In this document: positions 27,278 to 35,637 of the stretch, in pieces
How the letters are laid out: the number at the start of each line of letters is the position of its first letter
Position numbering within the stretch: position 1 is the stretch's first letter
Assembly (NCBI GenBank): GCA_009379845.1
Contig: WHSZ01000005.1
Coordinates: 1 to 64,000 of the forward strand
Direction of reading: 5' to 3'
Length of the DNA: 64,000 nt
From: Pseudonocardiaceae bacterium
GTDB lineage: Bacteria; Actinomycetota; Actinomycetes; Mycobacteriales; Pseudonocardiaceae
Position numbers and translations under genes: made by a program
The notes under the pieces: generated by a model
Databases searched by the model: none
What the model was told of the DNA's origin: nothing
Seen by the model: the letters and a program-made list of their open reading frames with translations, nothing else

Positions 27278-27694
27278 ATGACCACCACCATCGACACCAT
27301 CACCGACAAGCTCCGCGCCCTCATCGGCAAGGGGTACAGATTCGTGCATCCGCGCGATGCGGCCGGGGATGTCGTCGCGATCGTCGGCGTACGGGTACAC
27401 AACAACGTCATTGATCTGGTGCGAGTTCACGGCGAGGACGAGGCGATCGCCACCAGGGCACCCGCCGACGAGACCGACGTGCTGCGACCGAAGAACGCAC
27501 TCTGGGAGTACCGCGGCGCCGCCGACGATGTGATCGACACCGTGCTCAGCCAGCCGGACATTATGCCGGCACAGCAGCCGGCACAGCAGCCGGCCCAGGA
27601 ACCAGCCGAGCGGTCGGTTTCCCGGCGGGCGGCGACCGGATGCTGGGTCGGCGACGACCGCGGCCGGTCCCGTTGGCTTACCGCTACGGCCTAA
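27278..27694 (+). CDS. Hypothetical protein with Q/P/A repeat tail
   Basis: A 138-residue protein of unknown function. The first 90 residues form a compact alpha/beta-like domain ('GKGYRFVHPRDAAGDVVAIV', 'VIDLVRVHGEDEAIATRAP'). The rest is a low-complexity tail with 'PAQQPAQQPAQEPAE' followed by a basic end. ATG 27278 begins the conserved part; the upstream 27191 start adds a Pro-rich stretch without support. It converges with the COG3044 gene and the stop codons overlap. Confidence 0.6.
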   Translation: MTTTIDTITDKLRALIGKGYRFVHPRDAAGDVVAIVGVRVHNNVIDLVRVHGEDEAIATRAPADETDVLRPKNALWEYRGAADDVIDTVLSQPDIMPAQQPAQQPAQEPAERSVSRRAATGCWVGDDRGRSRWLTATA

Positions 27695-29430
27695 GCGCGC
27701 CCCATACCGGAGACGCGCCCGGCGCCGGAGATGCGCATCGGGCGCAGCCGTGCCAGCGCCGCCGCGATCTCGAACCGGCGCGGCACTGCGAAATCCCCGA
27801 GAAAGCCGCGCTGGATCGCGTCGGCGCCGGACTCGAGATCGCGGTCAAGCAAGTCCAAAAATTCGGCGATCGTCCGCTCCCCGTCGAGCAGGCCGGTCTC
27901 GATCCCGTGGCTCAAAGCCAGCCCGATGCCGATGACCTGGCTGGTGTCCACGATCTGTTCCACGGCGCGCAGGTCGATATCGGCGCCACCCAGCACCAGC
28001 GTGTCCGTTCCCCGCTGCTTGATACGCCGCCGCCCGTGCTGGTCCGGAGTGACCGAGCCAGGCTCGCACACCCGGTGCCGGATCTCCGGAAACCCGTCGG
28101 CTTCCACCGTTCGCGTGCCACCACGGGAACGCAGCCGGTGCGCCTCGGCCGTCACGTCCCTCGGTTCGTAGCCGGCCATCATGATCACGCGATCCGCGAC
28201 GTCGAAGTAGTCCCCGGAACCCCCCATCGCCAGCACGGTGGACACGCCGTGGTCGGCGAACAGCGGGCGAACCAGGTCGACGAACGGGGTGAGCGGTTCG
28301 TTGTCCTTGGCCACCAGATCCTGCATCCGCTCGTCGCGGATCATCATGTTCGTCGCGGCGGTGTCCTCGTCGATCAGCAGCGCCTTGGCGCCGGCCTCGA
28401 GCGCCTCGATGGTGCTCGCCGCCTGGGACGTCGAGCCGGACGCGTTCGCCGTGCAGAAGTCGCTGGTATCCACGCCGTTCGGCAGCCGGTCAAGGAACGC
28501 GCTGACGTCCACGCGCTGTACGCTCCGGCCGTCCTCGGCGCGCACCTTGACCGCGGTTTCGTCGGTGACGACCAGCTCCCGGCCGTCGCCGACCACGTGG
28601 TCGTACACCCCGCGCTCCAGCGCCCGCAGCAACGTTGACTTGCCGTGGAAACCACCACCGACGATCAGCGTGGTGCCCCGGCCGATGCCCATACCGGTGA
28701 CCGTTCCGCGGTTCGGCAGGGTCACCTCGGTGCGCAGCGACTCGGGAGAGCGGAACGGAATGCCGTCGGTCAGCGGGCGATCGTCCGTTCCGCTGCGCCG
28801 TGCCAGCATCGCGCCGTCCGCGACGAACGCGACCAAGCCGAGGGACGGCAGCATCCGCCGCAGTGCGGCGCTGTCTTCAACGGAATCCACGAACTCCTCA
28901 ACGGATTCCGGGTCAAGCGCGTCATACACCGCCGCGTCCTTGATCGCGCGCGGCAGCTGCTCGCATAGCGCCTCACTTGCCGCCGGACCGGCGATCCGCC
29001 GCCGCGGCCCCGGTAGATCGATGCCGAGCCGCAGGGTCAGCGCGCCGTCCCGGACGCGCAACGCACTGCGGTCCAGCACCTCCTGGCCACCGACGTCGGC
29101 GGAAAGCAGGGTGCCCCGCAGCCGCGCGCCGATGCGCCGCAGCACGTAGTCGGCCAGCCCGCGGGCCCGCACCTGAGGACGCCACAACCGCTCGGGGAAC
29201 CCGGCCGTGCCGGCCGGCACTCGCACCTCGATGCGGCTCGAAGGGGCAAACGGATCGGTTTGCGCCTTGCGCACGTCGACGGCGAACCCTTCGCCTTCCC
29301 AGGTTCCCTCGATCGACTTGTACTTGCCGTAGCCGCTGCCGTTCAGCCGTTCCAGCAGCGAGCTCAGCTCGTCAAGCGATCCCCGATTCGGTGTGTTCCT
29401 CGCTCGCGTGTCTCGCTTACTCTTGGTCAT
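27691..29430 (-). CDS. ABC-class ATPase, COG3044 family
   Basis: A 579-residue cytoplasmic P-loop ATPase of the COG3044 family (related to trypanosome MRB1590). Visible are Walker A 'VGGGFHGKSTLL' (about 258-269), an ABC-signature-like 'ASGSTSQAAST' (about 331) and Walker B 'ALLIDEDTAATN' (about 351). The N-terminal 200 residues hold the family-specific domain ('YGKYKSIEGTWEGEGF'). MRB1590 is tied to RNA processing, but the bacterial role is unknown. GTG 29433 is an alternative start. It is transcribed leftwards, preceded by the plasmid-stabilisation-like gene. Confidence 0.85.
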   Translation of the reverse strand: MTKSKRDTRARNTPNRGSLDELSSLLERLNGSGYGKYKSIEGTWEGEGFAVDVRKAQTDPFAPSSRIEVRVPAGTAGFPERLWRPQVRARGLADYVLRRIGARLRGTLLSADVGGQEVLDRSALRVRDGALTLRLGIDLPGPRRRIAGPAASEALCEQLPRAIKDAAVYDALDPESVEEFVDSVEDSAALRRMLPSLGLVAFVADGAMLARRSGTDDRPLTDGIPFRSPESLRTEVTLPNRGTVTGMGIGRGTTLIVGGGFHGKSTLLRALERGVYDHVVGDGRELVVTDETAVKVRAEDGRSVQRVDVSAFLDRLPNGVDTSDFCTANASGSTSQAASTIEALEAGAKALLIDEDTAATNMMIRDERMQDLVAKDNEPLTPFVDLVRPLFADHGVSTVLAMGGSGDYFDVADRVIMMAGYEPRDVTAEAHRLRSRGGTRTVEADGFPEIRHRVCEPGSVTPDQHGRRRIKQRGTDTLVLGGADIDLRAVEQIVDTSQVIGIGLALSHGIETGLLDGERTIAEFLDLLDRDLESGADAIQRGFLGDFAVPRRFEIAAALARLRPMRISGAGRVSGMGRA

Positions 29431-29463
29431 CACGAGCCACAGTGCATCCCCCGCGCGCCGGCG

Positions 29464-29482
29464 CGCGATGAGGCACCCTCAT
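29464..29482. terminator. Small hairpin between 29.5-kb gene and COG3044 gene
   Basis: CGATGAGG-CAC-CCTCATCG is a perfect eight-base-pair stem with a three-base loop, lying after the stop of the plasmid-stabilisation-like gene on the minus strand. No T-run follows, so termination is only possible. Confidence 0.4.
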
Positions 29483-29502
29483 CGGCACATCGCGGTGCCG
29501 GT

Positions 29503-29838
29503 TCAGCGCCTGCTTACCGCCTTCTCCAGCTCTGCCTTCATCATCTTGGAGCGGCCCTTGATGTTCTGCCGGCGCGCATCGTCGTAGAGCTGCTCCTTGG
29601 TGCGCCCGCCGGGTCCGTAGCGGTTCCCCGAGCGGATGCCACCCCGCCGTTGCGGCGAAATGTCCTTGGTGGATGTGCTGCTTCGTTGTTCGGCTTGCCC
29701 GGAGCGGGCGCGGTTCTTGTTCACCGTTCGGGCCGCGATCTCTTCGGCCCGCTCGGTGCTCGAGCCGCGCTTCCTGGTCTGCTGCTTGATGTGTTCGTAC
29801 TGACGTTCTTGCTTCGTGTTCCATGCTTGCTGTGGCAC
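29503..29838 (-). CDS. Plasmid-stabilisation-like small basic protein (DUF7218 type)
   Basis: A 111-residue, highly basic protein. Two conserved blocks are visible: 'RAEEIAARTVNKNRARSG' in the middle and a C-terminal SAP/HeH-like helix pair 'RTKEQLYDDARRQNIKGRS'. Homologues are commonly labelled plasmid stabilisation protein, but the function is unproven. The start is GTG 29838. It lies upstream of the COG3044 ATPase on the same strand and is probably chromosomal here. Confidence 0.7.
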   Translation of the reverse strand: MPQQAWNTKQERQYEHIKQQTRKRGSSTERAEEIAARTVNKNRARSGQAEQRSSTSTKDISPQRRGGIRSGNRYGPGGRTKEQLYDDARRQNIKGRSKMMKAELEKAVSRR

Positions 29839-29894
29839 TCTGTATCACCCCTTGTGCGGGGTATACCCGTGGCGCCTGCGCGGAAACGTGGTGC

Positions 29895-30161
29895 TTAGAC
29901 CGGGCTGGCCTCTTCGAGCGGGCGCGGGACCAGATCGTCGGCGGTGTCCGGGTGTCCTCTCGTCCACAGGAAAACCGCCGTGCCCTCCTCGGCACCGGCG
30001 GTACCCACCGGACGCTGTTCGGTCACCGTGCCGCTGGTCGGCTCGGCGGCGTATTCCGGGCCGTACGGCACCAACCCGGCCGCCCGCACGATGTCGCACG
30101 CATCACCCGCGTTCAACCCGACCACATCGGGTACCTCGGTGACCGGGCGACGTCGTCTCAT
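29895..30161 (-). CDS. Single PASTA-domain protein
   Basis: An 88-residue protein consisting of one PASTA domain: 'TEVPDVVGLNAGDACDIVRA' followed by 'VTEQRPVGTAGAEEGTAVFL'. There is no signal peptide, membrane segment or kinase domain, which is unusual because PASTA domains normally sit outside the cell on Ser/Thr kinases or penicillin-binding proteins. ATG 30161 directly precedes the basic start 'MRRRRPVTEV'; a TATAGT box lies just upstream of it. Role unknown. Confidence 0.65.
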   Translation of the reverse strand: MRRRRPVTEVPDVVGLNAGDACDIVRAAGLVPYGPEYAAEPTSGTVTEQRPVGTAGAEEGTAVFLWTRGHPDTADDLVPRPLEEASPV

Positions 30162-30475
30162 GCCATGAACTATAGGGCGATCCGGCCCGATATGCGCGCG
30201 CCCCACGGGATGAACCGTGCCGGGACCGGGTAATCGCTGAGTATGCGAGCTGATCCGCGGCCGGCACATCGGCAAGCCGTGGCGGGCTGGTGCTGCCGAC
30301 CACCGGTGGCGCCGGCCCGCACCACTCGGATGTATCGGGCCAGCGGGGAATCACGCTGGCCCGCCGACAGTCCGAAGTAGACGCCGTGCGATGCCCGCGC
30401 TGCCAACCGCATCCTTGACACCGGCTGGACTCGCGGCCAACCTTTCCGTCCGTATCGGACAATCAAGGAGCGGCC
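30162..30475. other. 314-bp intergenic region, nothing recognised apart from the yjiH ribosome binding site
   Basis: Between the divergent PASTA and YjiH genes no ORF looks real. A TATAGT box near 30170 may serve the PASTA gene, and AAGGAG at about 30466-30471 serves YjiH. I checked for riboswitch-like conserved cores and saw none I could name. Confidence 0.5.
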
Positions 30476-31828
30476 GTGAACACCTCGGAACCAGCCGATG
30501 CCCGGCAGACGAACCGTGCCCCGCTATGGCGGTTTGTCGGCACCACTGTGGTCGGTGGCCTGTTCTTCCTGCTTCCGGTGTATGTCGACGATTCCTGGAC
30601 GATCCCGTTCGACGTCGCGGTCAGTACCCTCACCGAAGGCCTGCCGGGCACCGTCGAGCTGTACAGCCTGCTGCTGATCCTCGCCTCTGCGGTGCTGACC
30701 GTGCTCGCCGCACTGCACGGGCGGGGTGTCATCCGCTCCCGGCACGTCGAGAGCCTGCAGCTCGGTACCCGGCCGGTTTTCCTCGTCCTCCGGCTGCTCG
30801 GCGCGGTCGCGGCGATCATGATCTTCTTCGGGATCGGGCCCGGCATCGTGCTCGCCGAGGACGCGGGCGGCCTGATGTTCAACACGTTGATCGTTTCCGT
30901 CGCGGTCATCGTGCCGATCGGCGCCGTCTTCGTGACGCTTTTCGTGGCCTTCGGCGGCATCGAGTTCATCGGAACGCTGACCCGCCCGATCATGCGACCG
31001 CTGTTCCGCGTTCCCGGCCGGGCCGCGCTCGACGGGATCGCGTCGTTCGTCGGCAGCTACTCGGTCGGGCTGTACGTCACGAACCGGATGTACCTGGAAA
31101 GCCGGTACAGTTCCCGCGAGTCGGTGATCATCGCGACGTGTTTCTCCACGGTCAGTATGGGCTTCTTCGCGGTCGTCGCCTCCACCCTCGACCTGCTCTC
31201 CTACTTCCCGCTGATCTTGTTCTCGGTGGTGGGGGTGTGCTTCGTGCTCGGCGTCATCCTGTGCCGGATCCCGCCGCTGTCCAGGAAACCGGACAGCTAT
31301 GTCGGCGAACCGCTGCCCGAACAGCCGGTGCACGGCAGCCTGTGGAAGGCGGCGGTCGAACGCGCGCTCGCGCGGGCTCGTGAGTCTGGTGGCGTGCTGC
31401 GCGCATCCGGCCGGGGTCTGCTCGACGGGCTGCGGCTGGCACTGATGATCCTGCCGACGATCCTCGCGGTCGGCCTGATCGCGATCCTGATCGCCAACCA
31501 CACGCCGCTGTTCACCTGGCTCGGCACGCCACTGGAACCGGTGCTGTCGCTACTCGGTATCCCCGATCAGGACACCGTCGCGCCGGCCAGTCTCATCGGG
31601 GTGAGCGAGATGTTCCTGCCCGCCCTGCTTGCCACCGGCGTTGCCGTCGAGGCGAAGTTCTTCGTCGCGGTACTGTCGTTGAGCCAGATCCTGTTCTTCT
31701 CCGCGACGATCCCGCTGTTGCTCGAGCTCGACATCCCGGTGCGGCTGCGCGACTGCGTCACGCTGTTCCTGCTGCGCACCGCGCTGGCGATCCCGCTGAT
31801 CGCGCTCATCACGCACCTGGCGTTCTGA
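30476..31828 (+). CDS. YjiH-family membrane transporter (nucleoside-recognition/GATE domain)
   Basis: A 450-residue integral membrane protein with about ten hydrophobic segments. The two halves resemble nucleoside-recognition (Gate) domains, typical of the YjiH family: 'SYSVGLYVTNRMYLESRYSS' in the first and 'PASLIGVSEMFLPALLATGV' in the second. The substrate is not established. GTG 30476 has AAGGAG upstream. It is a single gene followed by the leader of the Amt-like gene. Confidence 0.82.
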   Translation: MNTSEPADARQTNRAPLWRFVGTTVVGGLFFLLPVYVDDSWTIPFDVAVSTLTEGLPGTVELYSLLLILASAVLTVLAALHGRGVIRSRHVESLQLGTRPVFLVLRLLGAVAAIMIFFGIGPGIVLAEDAGGLMFNTLIVSVAVIVPIGAVFVTLFVAFGGIEFIGTLTRPIMRPLFRVPGRAALDGIASFVGSYSVGLYVTNRMYLESRYSSRESVIIATCFSTVSMGFFAVVASTLDLLSYFPLILFSVVGVCFVLGVILCRIPPLSRKPDSYVGEPLPEQPVHGSLWKAAVERALARARESGGVLRASGRGLLDGLRLALMILPTILAVGLIAILIANHTPLFTWLGTPLEPVLSLLGIPDQDTVAPASLIGVSEMFLPALLATGVAVEAKFFVAVLSLSQILFFSATIPLLLELDIPVRLRDCVTLFLLRTALAIPLIALITHLAF

Positions 31829-31989
31829 CCAGGCTTGCGGCGTCGAACGACCTTCAGGAAATACCCTTTCGTGTGGTTGATTGATTTAGTCGTCCGATCC
31901 GGATTCCGGTGACTCCCTGATCGGCCCGGTAACCCCCCAGTTACCTCGGCTTTTCGTTCAGTGAGGGTCCATTGCAGGTCGATGACAAT

Positions 31990-32064
31990 GTTGAACGAAC
32001 TGCAACGATGTTTCCTTCGAGGGGTTTACAGGGGCTGTGTCTAGCAGGATGATCTGAGTCACAA
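31990..32064 (+). promoter_or_regulatory. Conserved leader, copy A, upstream of the Amt paralogue
   Basis: The block GTTGAAC-N3-CTGCAACGATGTTTCCT, then AGGGGTTTACAG, then CAGGATGATCTG-N-GTCACA is nearly identical to the block at 56288-56360 before the tdm operon. Both end about 50-60 nt before an SD plus start codon. On the reverse strand the parts GAAAC, GCAG and CAAC recur every ten bases, somewhat like response-regulator sites. It is either a shared promoter/operator or the start of a shared 5' leader RNA. Confidence 0.65.
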
Positions 32065-32111
32065 AAGAACGGCCGCGCTGCCGACCTCACCACCGTCCGC
32101 GAGGAGTAGCC

Positions 32112-33602
32112 ATGGCGCCATCCGCGGTATCCACGTTGTGGACTCAAGGGCAATTGTTCTCGGAGCAAAACTTTCCGGATCAGGTGACCACGAATTCGCT
32201 CGTGCAGAACGTCGTCTACGCCTCGGGCACCGTTGGCGCGATCTTTATCGTTGCCGGACTGCTGCTCGTCTCCGTCGGCGGGGTCCGGCGGGCAAACGTG
32301 TTCGACGCAGTCACCCAGAAGCTTCTCGGATTCTTCATCGGGTTCGCTACGTACTTCCTGATCGGATTCGCGATCTGGAACTGGCAGTACTATGCCGCGT
32401 TCGACATAGCCAACCCGTACTGGCAGTCCATCTCGGACTGGTGGTTGGGCGGCACGCTCGCCAACGACCTCGCACAGAACGTCGATCCCGAAGCCGGGAT
32501 GGGCGCCGCGCTGAACAATCAGCAGATCTTCATCTTCTTCCTCGCTTGCTTCGCAGGGATCATCAACATGCTGATCCACTTCGGCAGCGAGGAACGGATC
32601 AAGCCGTCCGCGTACTACATCATCTCGTTCTTCACAGCCATCGTGTCCTCCGTGCTCAGCTGGCTGACGTGGGGATCGACCGGACCGCTGACCAACCTTG
32701 GCTATCACGACTTCTTCGGCTCGGCGTTCGTCTACGTGTTCGCGGGCGTGGTCGGTGTGTATCTGTCGCACCGGGTGGGACAACGCGCCGGCATGTTCAA
32801 AGCTCACCCGGCCTTCGGCGAGTACCGCAACTACAACCTCGGTCTCACCGTCATCGGCGTGGTCGTGGTCTTCGCGGGACTGCCGATGGTGATCCTGTCC
32901 TGCGGCTTCTTCTTCGACCCGGAGGCGCTGTTCGTCAGCGTCAACATGTCCGACACCAGCATCGGCATCGCCTTCAACAACCTCGCCCTTTCGTGGGCCG
33001 GTGGGGCGCTGACCGGGGCGGTGATCGCCTACCGGACGAAGAAGTACATCTACACGCTGCTCGGCCCGCTGGCCGGCTACCTGTCCGGGGCTCCGGCGTT
33101 CGACATCTACCAGCCGTGGCAGATGTTCCTGGTCGCGCTGGTCGCCCCGCTGGTCGCCTACGGGGTGTACGAGTGGACGCAGCGTCGCGGGCACGACGAG
33201 CACAAGCTCGGTCCGCTGTTCATTGGCGCCGCCTCCTACGGGATCATCATGGTCGGCCTGATCCAGTGGGGTACGCCGCAAGGTGGGTACTTCGGCATCG
33301 ACTCGGGCCCCTACGCGTTCCAGCACGCCGAGGTCAACGTGTTGTGGCAGCTGATCGGCCTGACGGTGGCCATCGTCATGGGCCTCGTGACGGCAGCCGT
33401 GCTGTCGTTCATCCTGGAGCGGACCAGCGGCCTTCGGGTTTCCGAAGCGGTTGAGGTTCGCGGGTTCGACCAGCACTACTGGGACGTGGTGCACGACGTC
33501 GAGCCCCAGCAGGCGCCGGGCACCGCCGTGCGGAGCGACGGCGACGGCACACCTGCCGGCCCCGAGCCCGCGACGACCGGAGACGGTGGCGAGACTCAGT
33601 AA
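32112..33602 (+). CDS. Amt-family transporter paralogue lacking both channel histidines
   Basis: A 496-residue protein with about eleven membrane segments and the overall layout of Amt ammonium channels, then a soluble Gly/Pro/Thr-rich tail of about 35 residues. Where canonical Amt has 'DFAGGTVVH', this protein has 'DFFGSAFVYV' (His to Tyr). The second histidine site reads 'GPLFIGAASYG' without His. The neutral-amine permeation path is therefore altered. Located in a methylamine cluster, it may carry a methylated amine rather than ammonium; this is inference. SD GAGGAG lies before ATG 32112, and it is led by conserved leader copy A. Confidence 0.75.
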   Translation: MAPSAVSTLWTQGQLFSEQNFPDQVTTNSLVQNVVYASGTVGAIFIVAGLLLVSVGGVRRANVFDAVTQKLLGFFIGFATYFLIGFAIWNWQYYAAFDIANPYWQSISDWWLGGTLANDLAQNVDPEAGMGAALNNQQIFIFFLACFAGIINMLIHFGSEERIKPSAYYIISFFTAIVSSVLSWLTWGSTGPLTNLGYHDFFGSAFVYVFAGVVGVYLSHRVGQRAGMFKAHPAFGEYRNYNLGLTVIGVVVVFAGLPMVILSCGFFFDPEALFVSVNMSDTSIGIAFNNLALSWAGGALTGAVIAYRTKKYIYTLLGPLAGYLSGAPAFDIYQPWQMFLVALVAPLVAYGVYEWTQRRGHDEHKLGPLFIGAASYGIIMVGLIQWGTPQGGYFGIDSGPYAFQHAEVNVLWQLIGLTVAIVMGLVTAAVLSFILERTSGLRVSEAVEVRGFDQHYWDVVHDVEPQQAPGTAVRSDGDGTPAGPEPATTGDGGETQ

Positions 33603-33618
33603 CTGGTCGCGATCAAAG

Positions 33619-33651
33619 ACGGCCGGGTAGCGGTTACCGCTGCCCGGCCGT
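33619..33651 (+). terminator. Hairpin terminator after the Amt paralogue
   Basis: ACGGCCGGGTAGCGG and CCGCTGCCCGGCCGT form a long, nearly perfect stem around TTA, starting 16 bp after the stop codon and followed by TTCTC. It ends the + strand transcript before the convergent glutamate-synthase-like operon. Confidence 0.75.
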
Positions 33652-33686
33652 TCTCATGGGCGCGGCTGCGCGGGACTGACACATCT

Positions 33687-33726
33687 GGATCGGATCTCCG
33701 GAGCCGTTGCCCCGGAGATCCGATCC
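33687..33726 (-). terminator. Hairpin terminator after the minus-strand glutamate-synthase-like operon
   Basis: GGATCGGATCTCCGG and CCGGAGATCCGATCC are perfect 15-base arms around a ten-base loop, 38 bp beyond the stop of the last gene of the minus-strand operon. Confidence 0.75.
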
Positions 33727-33764
33727 CTCCCCTGCTGCGGCGCGGGTCTTGGCCGCCCCTGATT

Positions 33765-34217
33765 TCAGTGGCCTACGGGTTTTTGCCAACCATCCAGTTG
33801 TGGCGGCCTCCAGTTCTCCCCGACCGTGGCCGATCCGGTCAGCCAGGACCCGAGCTCGGGCTGCGCGAACTTCGCATGCTTGTGTTTTAGCCAGACGCCG
33901 TACGAGTTGCCCTCCCGCAGGTGCTTGATCAGCACCTTGCGGGCGTACTCGTTCTCCCTGCCACGCGGGATCTCGAAGTAGATCTTGAGGAACGCGTTGG
34001 TGTAGCGGTCGAAGACGGCATTGACGCCGCCCTCGGTCATCAACTCGATGTCCTCTAGCCAGTTGATGTCCTCGCCGGGCGTGGCCTCGTTGAGGTCCAC
34101 ATCGTCCACAAGGGATCGGTCGAACTGGTAAGGGAACGTCCGGCCGGTCAGCTCCTCGGTGTCGATGCCCTGCCCGCCGGAGAGCCGCCGCTGTGCGAGG
34201 TCGAACTGCTCAGACAT
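33765..34217 (-). CDS. Conserved 150-residue protein of unknown function in the module-A operon
   Basis: A 150-residue soluble protein that I do not recognise. It has an acidic first half ('DDVDLNEATPGEDINWLEDI') and a second half with mixed basic/aromatic residues ('YFEIPRGRENEYARK', 'YGVWLKHKHAKF'). ATG 34217 overlaps the end of the FMN subunit gene by 8 bp, so it is translated with it and is last in the operon. There are no Cys residues and no membrane segment. It may be a small accessory subunit or chaperone of the synthase; the coupling is the only support. Confidence 0.6.
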   Translation of the reverse strand: MSEQFDLAQRRLSGGQGIDTEELTGRTFPYQFDRSLVDDVDLNEATPGEDINWLEDIELMTEGGVNAVFDRYTNAFLKIYFEIPRGRENEYARKVLIKHLREGNSYGVWLKHKHAKFAQPELGSWLTGSATVGENWRPPQLDGWQKPVGH

Positions 34218-35625
34218 CCTGGCCCCCTTGCATTCCATCGTTCGCCACGTGCTTTTCCAGCAATGACTTGATCTCGGCGAGGGTCCGATCCTCTGTCACC
34301 CCTGGCACGTAGCTGGTACCCGCGAGTGGCACCCGTGCCATCGCGGACGCCTCGGTGGTCAGCGCGCAGAGGTCCTCGGGCTCAAGGCTGTGCACGTCGG
34401 TCTTTCCGCACGCACGGGCCAGCATCTGCACTTCCAGCGTGAGGGTGTGCAGGAAGTTGTACACCCGCTCGGCGGCCTCATCGACCCTCAACCGCTTGCG
34501 CAACTCCGGATCCTGGGTGGCGACGCCCACCGGGCACCGGCCGGTGTGGCAGTGGTAGCACTGCCCTGCCTTGACGCCAACGGTGCCCTCGTAGTCGGTG
34601 ACGCCGGGGATCTCCTTGTTGCAGTTCAGTGCCATCAGCGAGGAATGCCCGATCGCGATCGCGGATGCCCCGAGAGCGATACATTTCGCGATGTCCCCGC
34701 CGTTGCGGATACCACCGGCGACGACCAGGTCGATGTCGTCGGCGAGTCCGACGTCCTCTAGCGCCCTGCGAGCTTCCGGAATCGCGGCCATCAGCGGGAT
34801 GCCGGTCTCCTCGGTGGCGATGTGCGGCCCCGCGCCGGTGCCGCCCTCCGCGCCGTCCAGGTAGATGATGTCCGGCCCGCACTTGGCCGCCATCCGCACA
34901 TCGTCGTACACCCGCGCGGCGCCGAGCTTGAGCTGGATCGGCACCTGGTAGTCGGTGGCCTCCCTGACCTCCTGGATCTTCAACGACAGGTCGTCGGGGC
35001 CGAGCCAGTCCGGGTGCCGCGCGGGGCTGCGCTGGTCGATTCCCGGTGGCAGGGAACGCATCTCGGCGACCTGCTCGGTGACCTTCTGGCCCATCAGGTG
35101 CCCGCCGAGCCCGACCTTGCAGCCCTGCCCGATGAAGAACTCCACGCCGTCTGCGAGCATCAGGTGGTGTGGGTTGAACCCGTACCGGCTCTGGATCACC
35201 TGGTAGTACCACTTGGTTGACAGGTCGCGCTCCGGCGGGATCATGCCACCTTCCCCGGAACACGTCGCGGTTCCGGCCATCGAGGCACCCTTGGCCAGCG
35301 CCATCTTGGCTTCCAGCGACAACGCGCCGAAGCTCATCCCGGTGATATAGACGGGAATGTCCAGCTCGATCGGGCGCTTGGCGAACCGGCTACCGAGAAC
35401 GGTCTTGGTGTCGCACTTCTCGCGGTAGCCCTCGATGACGAACCTGGTCAGGGTGCCGGGCAGGAACATCAGCTCGTCCCAGTGCGGGATGGGTTTGAAC
35501 ATCGAGAAGCCGCGCATCCGGTACCGGCCGAGCTCGGATTTGGTGTGGATGTCGTCGATGACCTCGGGCGTGAAGATACGGCTGTGCCCGAGGACGTGCG
35601 CGGGTTCACCGTTCGGTGTGCTCAT
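34210..35625 (-). CDS. FMN-binding glutamate-synthase-like subunit (GlxD/MgsC type), module A
   Basis: A 471-residue protein matching the FMN/Fe-S domain of glutamate synthase: 'YITGMSFGALSLEAKMALAK', 'DGAEGGTGAGPHIATEETG' (FMN-phosphate region) and a Cys cluster 'CYHCHTGRCPVG' for an iron-sulfur cluster. In N-methylglutamate synthase this subunit (MgsC) carries out the transfer to the glutamate skeleton. It is fourth in the operon GS-GATase-GXGXG-FMN-150-residue protein. Whether module A makes N-methylglutamate or another N-alkyl or amino product is not clear; the associated glutamine-synthetase-like enzyme differs from that of module B. Confidence 0.82.
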   Translation of the reverse strand: MSTPNGEPAHVLGHSRIFTPEVIDDIHTKSELGRYRMRGFSMFKPIPHWDELMFLPGTLTRFVIEGYREKCDTKTVLGSRFAKRPIELDIPVYITGMSFGALSLEAKMALAKGASMAGTATCSGEGGMIPPERDLSTKWYYQVIQSRYGFNPHHLMLADGVEFFIGQGCKVGLGGHLMGQKVTEQVAEMRSLPPGIDQRSPARHPDWLGPDDLSLKIQEVREATDYQVPIQLKLGAARVYDDVRMAAKCGPDIIYLDGAEGGTGAGPHIATEETGIPLMAAIPEARRALEDVGLADDIDLVVAGGIRNGGDIAKCIALGASAIAIGHSSLMALNCNKEIPGVTDYEGTVGVKAGQCYHCHTGRCPVGVATQDPELRKRLRVDEAAERVYNFLHTLTLEVQMLARACGKTDVHSLEPEDLCALTTEASAMARVPLAGTSYVPGVTEDRTLAEIKSLLEKHVANDGMQGGQDV

Positions 35626-35637
35626 CGGCGTGGCTCC

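Noticed and set aside
30162-30475. A riboswitch upstream of yjiH
   Set aside because: No conserved core of a riboswitch class I know could be found; only the SD is clear.
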